Shown here: piece after piece, positions 1-5,651 of the stretch | How the letters are laid out: each line of letters opens with the position of its first letter | Numbering within the stretch: position 1 is the first letter of the stretch | Assembly (NCBI GenBank): GCA_002509665.1 | Contig: DADN01000120.1 | Span: forward strand, 1 to 7,963 | Length of the DNA stretch: 7,963 bases | Reading direction: 5' to 3' | Source: Methanobacterium sp. UBA8 | GTDB lineage: Archaea; Methanobacteriota; Methanobacteria; Methanobacteriales; Methanobacteriaceae | Notes under the pieces: model-generated | Database searches by the model: none | Seen by the model: only the letters and a program-made list of their open reading frames with translations | Told to the model about the DNA's origin: nothing | Program-made: the position numbers and the translations under genes

Positions 1-5
1 AAAAA

Positions 6-1199
6 ATGTTTGAAATTTTATTTTCAATATTCCTAATTTTATCATTATGGGAATTTGCGGGTTATCCTATAGTTATGGGTAGTTTGGCAAAAAAATATTC
101 TAATATAAATAACAGTTCCGAACCCCACTATCCCTTTGTATCCATAGTGATTTCAGTTTTTAATGAAGAAGATGTGATTAAAAAAAGATTAGATAACCTG
201 GTGAATTTAAATTATCCCCAGGATAAATATGAAATCATAATCATAGATGATAAATCTGAAGATAATACAGTGAAGTTAATAAATGAATTCCTAGCAAGTC
301 ATAAAGCAAAAAATCCACCAATAAAGTTTATAAAGAAAAATCATAGATTAGGAAAGTCAAATTCATTGAATATAGCTAGTAAAGATATTAATGGTGAATT
401 GGTATTATCCAGTGATGTTAATTCCATGTTTGACCAGAATATACTGCTAGAGCTGACTTCTAAATTTAAGGATGAGAAGGTGGGAGCAGTTTGTGGGAGT
501 TACAATATAATAAATAATGATAAAGCTTCACCCAATTCTGAGAATTTTTACTGGAATTTAGAGGATATGATGCTTAAGGGCGAATCTACCATAGATTCCA
601 TCGGTACCATGATAGGATCTACCAGTACGTGTCGGAAAAAGTTCTTCCATTTTGATGAAAATATAATAAGTGAAGATTTGGATTTAATGGTAAGAATACG
701 TGAAGAAGGTTACTATGTAAAATATCAACCTAACGCAAAAGTATACGAACATGCAGCTACAAATCCACGAGATCAAATTAAACAACGAAGTAGAACCAGT
801 CTAGGTACAATTCAATGCATATTCAAACATCCAGGTCAATTTTTATTAGTGAATGATTATCATTCTTTATTCTTATTTTCGCATAAAACATTACGAATGT
901 TTTCACCGTTTAACCTGCTATTGGTCTTAATAACCTTTGTTTTATTACCATTACCCATCATGATCATCGCCATTATATGTTTAAGCGTGGTTCTTTTCAT
1001 ACTGCTGGCAAGCCTAATCAGATTACTACCAAATTCCAATAGCTCCAAAAATGGCCTATCAAAGTTAAACTTAATCAAATATGTTCTACTTAACGAATTT
1101 TTAATTTTAGTAGCATGGAAAAAATTCATACTAGGAGAAACCAGTACCAAATGGGATAAGGCAGAATCTACCAGAGCCAGTAAAAAAAAAGGTTCATAA
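6..1199 (+). CDS. Membrane-anchored family 2 glycosyltransferase
   Basis: Predicted to transfer a sugar from a nucleotide-sugar donor at the cytoplasmic face of the membrane. The 397-residue protein has an N-terminal hydrophobic anchor (about 4-25) and a GT-A domain (about 44-270). It shows the VSIVISVFNEE opening strand (45-55), the IIIIDDKS nucleotide-binding acidic pair D81-D82, the HRLGKSNSLN segment (113-122), a DVN triplet (137-139) where DxD is usual, the SED pair E223-D224 of the catalytic-base region, and QRSRT (260-264), a QxxRW-like motif with Thr in place of Trp. Two membrane helices follow (about 302-340), a further hydrophobic stretch lies at about 357-373, and the protein has a basic C-terminus. 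This is the architecture of cellulose/hyaluronan-synthase-like GT2 enzymes, so chain elongation is possible, but the substrate is unknown. Only five A residues precede the ATG, so no ribosome binding site can be judged; the hydrophobic N-terminus fits this start. The gene lies 88 bases before the radical SAM gene. Confidence 0.92.
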   Translation: MFEILFSIFLILSLWEFAGYPIVMGSLAKKYSNINNSSEPHYPFVSIVISVFNEEDVIKKRLDNLVNLNYPQDKYEIIIIDDKSEDNTVKLINEFLASHKAKNPPIKFIKKNHRLGKSNSLNIASKDINGELVLSSDVNSMFDQNILLELTSKFKDEKVGAVCGSYNIINNDKASPNSENFYWNLEDMMLKGESTIDSIGTMIGSTSTCRKKFFHFDENIISEDLDLMVRIREEGYYVKYQPNAKVYEHAATNPRDQIKQRSRTSLGTIQCIFKHPGQFLLVNDYHSLFLFSHKTLRMFSPFNLLLVLITFVLLPLPIMIIAIICLSVVLFILLASLIRLLPNSNSSKNGLSKLNLIKYVLLNEFLILVAWKKFILGETSTKWDKAESTRASKKKGS

Positions 1200-1287
1200 A
1201 AACGGAAAATTCACAAAAAACCCGTTAAATCATACTTGGTAATTCATGAAAGTAACGAATCCACCATAAGCAAAGGAAACTGAAATT
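1200..1287. other. Spacer between GT2 and radical SAM genes
   Basis: This 88-base AT-rich spacer holds no open reading frame. A weak ribosome binding site, AAAGGAAA (1272-1279), ends about eight bases before the ATG at 1288. A 5-base inverted repeat, AACGG at 1201-1205 and CCGTT at 1222-1226, is too short to call a terminator. I see no convincing archaeal TATA box, so the radical SAM gene may be co-transcribed with the upstream GT2 gene. Confidence 0.4.
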
Positions 1288-2727
1288 ATGAAGATATATC
1301 TTTTAAATCCATATTTCACTGAAGATTACAGTAGAAGTTCCAGATGGGCAGCCAAAGGTAGGGGCGGAACATTATATTATCCCATATGGTTAGCTTATGC
1401 TACGGGAATTTTAGAAAAAGAAGGGCATAAAGTTAGATTGGTAGATGCCGTGGCCAGAAACTGGAACTTAGAGGATACCCTACGTGATGTGGATAAATTT
1501 AAACCAGAACTCATAGTTTCAGAATCCAATTTTCAAAGCTTAAAAAATGATGTGAACACTTTAAAAACATTAACCGAATCGGACAGTGCTAAATCAGTTC
1601 TGGTGGGACCTCCCACCTCACAGTATAAAGAAAGAATAATAGGTGAGGGAATAGATTTTTTAGCTCCCTTTGAATATGATTTTACCCTTAAAAACTTAGT
1701 AAAATCCTTAGAAGATGGGGTTGTAGAAGATCTGCCCGGTGTAACCTTCAGGAATGATGATGGGAAATTGATAGATCATCCAAGCATTATCAGTTCATCG
1801 GAGGATCTTGAGGATCTTCCATTTGTATCTGAGGTTTACAAAAAACATCTAAATATCAAGGACTATTTCTTGAATCATTCCTTATATCCCATGGTTCAAA
1901 TTTTCACAGGAAGAGGATGTCCTAATCGTTGCACATTTTGCTCATGGCCTGAAACTTTAATGGGAAGAAAATACAGGGTTAGATCTGTAGAAAATATAGT
2001 TGATGAGTTTATTTACATTAAAAAGAACCTTCCGGAGGTCAAAGAAATATTCATTGAAGATGATACTTTTACCATAGATAAAAATCATCTCCAGAATTTC
2101 TGTAAACAAATCATGGATCTAGATACTGATTTTACCTGGAGCTGTCAGACAAAAGCCAATCTTGATTATCAATCCATGCAGCTGATGAAACAGGCAGGCT
2201 GTAGATTGTTGGATGTGGGTTATGAGTCAGGTAATGCTAAAATTTTAGAAAATATTAAAAAAGACATCTCTGTAGAGCAATTAAGGGAATTTACACAAAA
2301 TGCCAAAAAAGCTAAATTGAAAATTTTAGCAGATTTTGTAATAGGATTCCCAGGAGAAGATTTTGACAGTATAAATGATACCACCGAATTGATAAATGAA
2401 GTTAAACCTGATCTGTTACAGGTATCAGTTGCCACTCCCATACCCGGAACTGAATTCTATGAATACTGTAAATCAAACAATTATCTACTTACCGATGATC
2501 TGGAGAAATCTTTAGATGAAGATGGATTCCAAAAATGCATAGTATCCTATCCTCATTTGAGTAATGAGGAAATTGAAGCCCAGGCAGGTAGAATATTAAA
2601 GAATTATTACATTTCCACGGGATACATGGCCATAGCATTGAAAAATATAAGTGGAAAACATGCATATGATGAATTTAAGCTGTTAAGTAAATCATTCATG
2701 TCTTATTTCAAATTTCTTACCAGTTGA
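1288..2727 (+). CDS. B12-binding-domain radical SAM protein, HpnJ-like
   Basis: A 479-residue radical SAM enzyme. It would cleave S-adenosylmethionine with a [4Fe-4S] cluster to start radical chemistry. Residues 1-145 form a Rossmann-like B12-binding domain, but the DxHxxG cobalamin motif is replaced by DAVARN (53-58), so there is no lower-ligand His. The radical SAM core starts at about 203 with GRGCPNRCTFCSW: cluster cysteines C211, C215 and C218 (CxxxCxxC). IEDDTF (256-261), GYESG (311-315), GFPGE (353-357) and TPIPGTEFY (383-391) follow in the usual order. The region after the cluster (WPETLMGRKYRVRS, 220-233) and YPIWLA near residue 31 resemble, from memory, HpnJ, the hopanoid-cyclitol radical SAM enzyme. 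Methanogens are not known to make hopanoids, so the substrate is probably a different sugar or lipid head group; the flanking glycosyltransferases support this. The start is the first ATG after the weak AAAGGAAA site. The length fits the family and nothing looks truncated. Family assignment is secure; the reaction is inference. Confidence 0.94.
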   Translation: MKIYLLNPYFTEDYSRSSRWAAKGRGGTLYYPIWLAYATGILEKEGHKVRLVDAVARNWNLEDTLRDVDKFKPELIVSESNFQSLKNDVNTLKTLTESDSAKSVLVGPPTSQYKERIIGEGIDFLAPFEYDFTLKNLVKSLEDGVVEDLPGVTFRNDDGKLIDHPSIISSSEDLEDLPFVSEVYKKHLNIKDYFLNHSLYPMVQIFTGRGCPNRCTFCSWPETLMGRKYRVRSVENIVDEFIYIKKNLPEVKEIFIEDDTFTIDKNHLQNFCKQIMDLDTDFTWSCQTKANLDYQSMQLMKQAGCRLLDVGYESGNAKILENIKKDISVEQLREFTQNAKKAKLKILADFVIGFPGEDFDSINDTTELINEVKPDLLQVSVATPIPGTEFYEYCKSNNYLLTDDLEKSLDEDGFQKCIVSYPHLSNEEIEAQAGRILKNYYISTGYMAIALKNISGKHAYDEFKLLSKSFMSYFKFLTS

Positions 2728-2857
2728 TCTAGAAATTTTAACTAAAACTATGCATTAACTGTTTGTCATGGGAAAGTCAGTATTACTGTTAGGATATAGT
2801 TTATTTAATAAAAGACGGAATTTTAATAAAGTGGAATATTAATTTGATTAACTGTTA

Positions 2858-2945
2858 AGAAATAGACTTTAATTAGGGCTAGAAATAAACTTTGATATAG
2901 GCAAAAACTTTGATTAATGGACTAAAAATAGAGTTTGAGGTAATA
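2858..2945. repeat. Degenerate tandem repeat, about 22-base unit, four copies
   Basis: Four adjacent units can be laid out: 2858-2880, 2881-2902, 2903-2923 and 2924-2945. The shared core is AGAAATAGACTTTGATTA with variations: AGAAATAGACTTTAATTA, AGAAATAAACTTTGATAT, AAAAACTTTGATTAAT and AAAAATAGAGTTTGAGGT. The last unit contains the GAGGT ribosome binding site of the GT4 gene. The sequence is AT-rich, so part of the similarity could be chance. Confidence 0.4.
2937..2941 (+). promoter_or_regulatory. Ribosome binding site fixing the GT4 start at 2946
   Basis: GAGGT lies four bases before ATG 2946 and matches the archaeal anti-Shine-Dalgarno sequence (AGGAGGTGAT type). The reading frame is open upstream to a TTG at 2910, but that codon has no such site, and the extra twelve residues do not look like part of a GT4 fold. 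Confidence 0.7.
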
Positions 2946-4115
2946 ATGATAATCGGTTATTTTTCATCAACATTTCCCTACAGTGTTTCCAATCCAAACT
3001 ATTTTTGTGGAGGCTCCTCATTAGCAACCCATTCCCTGGTTAATGAGATTTCAAAGAGTGATGTTGATATCAAAGTTTTCACAACCTCTGCTGATTCTGG
3101 AGACCATCTTGATAGAGATGGAAGAATGGAAATTTACAGATATGCAACTAAAATTAAGTTGTTAACTTCTCCTATTTCCCTGGGATTATTCCATAAACCC
3201 CTTAAACATGATGTAGATCTGGTCCATGTTTCATTCGATATGCCACCGGGACCCTTCGCTGCTTACAGATACGCCCGAAAGAAAAGTCTTCCACTGATCC
3301 TGACCTATCACGGTGACTGGGATCCTGATTATGGTAGTTTCGCCCGTAAAATTGGAGTTTCAATTAATAACAGATTTGTCAGTGATTTACTTTCCTATGC
3401 AAACATCATAATATCCCCCTCTAAATTATATGCTGAAAAATCCAAATATTTAAGCAAATACCGGGATAAAATAAGTGTAATACCAAATGGCATTGATTTA
3501 GATGAATTCCAACTGAACTACTCCCAATCTGAATGTCGAGAACAATTGAATTTACCCATGGAATGCAAGGTTATACTATTTTTCGGCTATTTAACCCCAT
3601 ATAAAGGCCCGGATATTTTACTGGGAGTCTTCAGGGAAGTTTTAAAAAATCAACCAGATACTATACTACTTTTTGCAGGAAATGGTAATATGGAAGATGA
3701 ACTTAAAAAACTTGCCAGACAATGGAATATTCAGGACAATGTCATATTTGCGGGTTTCGTAGAAAAAAATATGAGATCTCTTTATTATGGATCTGCGGAT
3801 ATTTTCTGCTTACCTTCCACCATGAGTACGGAATGTTATCCTCTTGCTATTTTAGAGGCAATGGCCAGTGAAGTTCCAGTTGTGGCTTCAGATATTGGGG
3901 GTATTCCTGATATTATTGAAAATAATGTTAATGGTTTGCTGGTTCCACCTGATGATGCAGAAAAATTGGAAGATAATTTAAATTTACTGTTGCAGAATCC
4001 AGAAATCGGTACAAAATTCTCTGAAAACGCTCTTAAAGGAATTAAAAAATATTCATGGAAGAATATCGCTACAGAAACTCTTAAACTCTATGAATCATTA
4101 CTGGAAAATCGTTGA
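2946..4115 (+). CDS. GT4 family glycosyltransferase (GT-B fold)
   Basis: A 389-residue retaining glycosyltransferase, expected to be cytosolic or membrane-associated. The N-terminal acceptor domain starts IIGYFSSTFPY and has a glycine-rich acceptor-side loop, GGSSLATHSL (22-31), and HGDWDPDYG (122-130). The linker region has the classic PNGIDLDEF (180-188). The C-terminal donor domain has FFGYLTPYKGPDILL (212-226; K220 is a likely phosphate-binding Lys) and a perfect EX7E motif (E296 and E304 in ECYPLAILEAMA), followed by PVVASDIGGIPDII. All parts expected of an active GDP- or UDP-sugar-using GT4 enzyme are present; the exact sugar cannot be read. ATG 2946 is chosen over TTG 2910 because GAGGT lies four bases upstream and the protein then begins directly at the first beta strand. 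The last codons run into a 33-base tandem repeat that continues downstream. Confidence 0.94.
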   Translation: MIIGYFSSTFPYSVSNPNYFCGGSSLATHSLVNEISKSDVDIKVFTTSADSGDHLDRDGRMEIYRYATKIKLLTSPISLGLFHKPLKHDVDLVHVSFDMPPGPFAAYRYARKKSLPLILTYHGDWDPDYGSFARKIGVSINNRFVSDLLSYANIIISPSKLYAEKSKYLSKYRDKISVIPNGIDLDEFQLNYSQSECREQLNLPMECKVILFFGYLTPYKGPDILLGVFREVLKNQPDTILLFAGNGNMEDELKKLARQWNIQDNVIFAGFVEKNMRSLYYGSADIFCLPSTMSTECYPLAILEAMASEVPVVASDIGGIPDIIENNVNGLLVPPDDAEKLEDNLNLLLQNPEIGTKFSENALKGIKKYSWKNIATETLKLYESLLENR

Positions 4116-4232
4116 TAATCAAGAAAGTTCCTAATAAAGAATCTTTAGATAACCAAGAGGTCCCTAATAAAGAATCGTAATAATCAAAAGGTTCCTAAAT
4201 AGAATTGTTGATATGCAGGAGGTTCCTTAAAG
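4107..4232. repeat. Tandem repeat with 33/30-base period, four copies
   Basis: Units lie at 4107-4139 and 4140-4172 (33 bases each) and at 4173-4202 and 4203-4232 (30 bases each). Each begins AATC or AATT and carries a GTTCCTAA-like core near its end. Units 1 and 2 share about 28 positions when aligned with one gap on each side. The 14-mer CCTAATAAAGAATC recurs exactly at 4130-4143 and 4163-4176, and GGTTCCT recurs at 4190-4196 and 4221-4227. A decayed fifth copy may begin at 4233 (GATCGTTAAT). The first unit includes the last two codons and stop of the GT4 gene. Unit lengths are multiples of three, but in-frame stops rule out translation. No CRISPR-like spacers are present. Confidence 0.75.
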
Positions 4233-4290
4233 GATCGTTAATGGCATAAATCATTGATAGACTTCACTTGATGAATAGTAATAGTTAAGA

Positions 4291-4306
4291 TGTAGTTTTT
4301 ACTACA
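4291..4306. other. Perfect small hairpin or dyad
   Basis: TGTAGT, loop TTTT, ACTACA forms a perfect six-base stem with a four-base loop. It sits about 175 bases after the upstream GT4 stop and 94 bases before the next start. It could be a weak transcript-end hairpin or an operator-like dyad; the stem is short and its role is unproven. Confidence 0.35.
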
Positions 4307-4388
4307 GGATCATATGGTTAAAATTTGTCTAGGGTTTTCAAGTAGATTTAACGTTCAATATTAAAATTTGTGATTATAATATTTATAC

Positions 4389-4392
4389 AGGT
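4389..4392 (+). promoter_or_regulatory. Ribosome binding site fixing the second GT4 start at 4400
   Basis: AGGT lies seven bases before ATG 4400, a normal spacing. The frame is open upstream to a GTG at 4370, which would add ten hydrophobic residues before the MDKIAISVVVDIF strand that begins the fold. The ATG is therefore preferred. Confidence 0.55.
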
Positions 4393-4399
4393 ATATTTC

Positions 4400-5461
4400 A
4401 TGGATAAAATTGCAATTTCAGTTGTTGTGGATATTTTCGATGATGAAGGTACTACTGTTAGGCCCAAAAGGGTTGCAGAGTTACTTAAAAATAATTTTGA
4501 CACCTGTTTTATCAACAGATCCAGCAGCGATCTGAATGAAATTAACGGTATACCCATCCACATAGTGAGACCAGCTGGGACAAAACTGTGGAACCTTAAA
4601 TTATTTGGATTATTATCGGGTAATGATTTTGATTTTGTTTACTGTTCCAGTGATTGGTTTGGTTTTTTAACCTATTTTATCCTAAAACGATTCTATGATT
4701 ATAAAATTATTTTTGAAGCCCATACCATAATATCTGAAGAATTTAAAGAAAGAAAAGCCCACCCATTTAAAATATTCTTTTTCCAGATCCTTGAAAAATT
4801 TGCAATAAAACATTCAGATTACATCGTGGCTTTATCTGAGAATATCTACGAATATTACAGTTACAATAAAAATATTGAGTTAGTCCATGTATTCATTGAT
4901 GAGGAACTGTTCATCCCAGATGTTAACAAAAAAATCAATGCTAATAAGAAGGTTATAGGTTTAATTGGTCCCTTTGATGAGTTTAGTAACCAGTACTTCC
5001 TGGAATTTTTAAGGAAAAATATTGACCAGTTTGATGATAGAATAAGCTTCAGGATAATAGGCAAATGTCATGATAAGATTCAACATCCGCGAATTGAGTA
5101 TACTGGTTACATGAACAGCATCCATGATTACGTCAATGTTTTATCCTCTCTGGATGGCGTATTAGTCCCTTCAAGGGTAGCTACACTGGGACCTTTAAAT
5201 AAGATAATTGAAGCCATGGCCTGTTCAGTACCGGTATTTACAACGCCGAAAGGGATCGTTGGTTTGTATAATATTAAACCCGGCCAGGAGATCTATGTTT
5301 TAGAAGAAGATGATTTAGTCTGCGGATTGAATAATCATGTTTTTAGTGATGAATTGATTAACATAGCTAAAAATGCTAGATTATATGTTGAAAAATATTA
5401 TAGTAAAAAAGCAAATGAGAAGAAACTTTTAAGAATATTTAATAGGTTAAATGAAGGATAG
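4400..5461 (+). CDS. Divergent GT4-like glycosyltransferase
   Basis: A 353-residue GT-B-fold glycosyltransferase that is clearly GT4-like but less canonical than its upstream neighbour. The N-terminal half has GTTVRPKRVAELL (17-29), an SDWFGFLTYFI segment (84-94), FEAHTI with H108 at the position typical of the acceptor-domain histidine, and HSDYIVALSENI (138-149). The C-terminal half has VIGLIGPFDE (185-194), FRIIGKC (217-223), IEYTGYMNSIHDYVNVLSSLD (232-252, where most GT4 proteins have a similar GxV...Y..aD segment) and NKIIEAMACSVPVFTTPKGI (267-286). E271 is the second Glu of EX7E, but the first Glu position is L263, so the motif is half lost. This variant occurs in other GT4 subfamilies, so activity is still plausible; donor and acceptor are unknown. 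The charged middle and lack of membrane segments suggest a soluble or peripheral protein. An AT-rich inverted repeat follows the stop. Confidence 0.88.
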   Translation: MDKIAISVVVDIFDDEGTTVRPKRVAELLKNNFDTCFINRSSSDLNEINGIPIHIVRPAGTKLWNLKLFGLLSGNDFDFVYCSSDWFGFLTYFILKRFYDYKIIFEAHTIISEEFKERKAHPFKIFFFQILEKFAIKHSDYIVALSENIYEYYSYNKNIELVHVFIDEELFIPDVNKKINANKKVIGLIGPFDEFSNQYFLEFLRKNIDQFDDRISFRIIGKCHDKIQHPRIEYTGYMNSIHDYVNVLSSLDGVLVPSRVATLGPLNKIIEAMACSVPVFTTPKGIVGLYNIKPGQEIYVLEEDDLVCGLNNHVFSDELINIAKNARLYVEKYYSKKANEKKLLRIFNRLNEG

Positions 5462-5468
5462 ATGTATA

Positions 5469-5494
5469 TTGATGAAATTACAATATTTCATTAA
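5469..5494. terminator. AT-rich hairpin just after the GT4-like gene
   Basis: TTGATGAAAT (5469-5478) pairs with ATTTCATTAA (5485-5494) over a six-base loop: ten pairs including one G-T wobble. It begins seven bases after the TAG stop. The 3' arm can instead pair in CATTAAA-TC-TTTAATG (5489-5504), so the two structures exclude each other. The stem is nearly all A/T and no long T-run follows, so a terminator role is only a possibility. Confidence 0.3.
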
Positions 5495-5639
5495 ATCTTT
5501 AATGTAATGATATGTATTGATTAGGGATTATAAATGGACTAGAAGTCTATTTAAAAAAATCCCAGATATATGGATAAAATTAACATTGAATGGGTATAAT
5601 TCATTGTTTGATATTTTATCATTATTATCACAATGATTG

Positions 5640-5645
5640 GGTGGG
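5640..5645 (+). promoter_or_regulatory. Ribosome binding site fixing the DUF2206 start at 5652
   Basis: GGTGGG lies six bases before ATG 5652 and matches part of the GGAGGTG consensus. The frame stays open to a TTG at 5637, but that codon overlaps the site itself, so the ATG is preferred. A further in-frame ATG at 5676 (MNDWEMKKF) is possible but has no visible site of its own. Confidence 0.5.
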
Positions 5646-5651
5646 CTAAAA

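Larger units (their letters stand above)
2728..2945. other. AT-rich spacer with degenerate short repeats
   Basis: This 218-base spacer lies between the radical SAM and GT4 genes and has no coding potential that I can support. It contains three variants of TTAACTGTTAA (2755-2763, 2784-2792 and 2848-2858, the last a full palindrome). A pair of similar 18-base segments around GACGGAATTTTAAT and AGTGGAATATTAAT lies at about 2812-2846. A degenerate run of about 22-base units fills 2858-2945. An AT stretch at 2799-2812 (TTTATTTAATAAA) could be a TATA box, but nothing else supports a promoter there. Confidence 0.45.
4116..4399. other. Spacer between the two GT4 genes
   Basis: This is the largest spacer in the window, 284 bases with no supportable gene. 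Its first 117 bases are the 33/30-base tandem repeat. Then comes a compact inverted repeat at 4291-4306. The rest is AT-rich. The stretch 4373-4388 (ATTATAATATTTATAC) resembles an archaeal TATA box, but it lies too close to the ATG at 4400 to drive that start with normal spacing. No clear T-run terminator is visible. Confidence 0.4.
5462..5651. other. Dyad-rich AT spacer before the DUF2206 gene
   Basis: This 190-base spacer has no gene. It carries several inverted repeats: 5469-5478 with 5485-5494, CATTAAA and TTTAATG at 5489-5504, GGGATT (5524-5529) with AATCCC (5558-5563) enclosing GACT/AGTC (5537-5540 and 5544-5547), and ATCATT (5618-5623) with AATGAT (5632-5637) just before the ribosome binding site. 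Candidate TATA-like stretches (GATATATGG near 5565, GGTATAAT near 5593, GATATTTTATC near 5610) cannot be ranked by eye. Confidence 0.4.

Noticed and set aside
860..1150. Minus-strand open frame opposite the 3' part of the GT2 gene
   Set aside because: It lies fully within a well-supported coding region and its translation shows no recognisable domain.
1201..1226. Inverted repeat AACGG / CCGTT as a terminator of the GT2 gene
   Set aside because: Only a five-base stem with a 16-base loop and no T-run; expected by chance in a spacer of this size.
2220..2441. Minus-strand open frame inside the radical SAM gene
   Set aside because: It is a shadow of the radical SAM core coding sequence and has no independent motif.
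1288..2727. Tetraether synthase or GDGT ring synthase identity for the radical SAM gene
   Set aside because: The pattern around the cluster cysteines resembles HpnJ-type proteins more than my recollection of those enzymes; I could not run a search, so the resemblance to HpnJ is stated only as a likeness.
2910..2945. Upstream TTG start extending the GT4 protein by twelve residues
   Set aside because: The ATG at 2946 has GAGGT four bases before it and begins directly at the first beta strand of the fold.
4107..4232. CRISPR array
   Set aside because: The units are directly adjacent and degenerate with no unique spacers between them, and no cas genes are nearby.
4217..4249. Strong Shine-Dalgarno-like AGGAGGT followed by ATG at 4241
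   Set aside because: The ATG is followed by one codon and a stop (ATG GCA TAA), and the spacing is 17 bases; the AGGAGGT is part of the tandem repeat.
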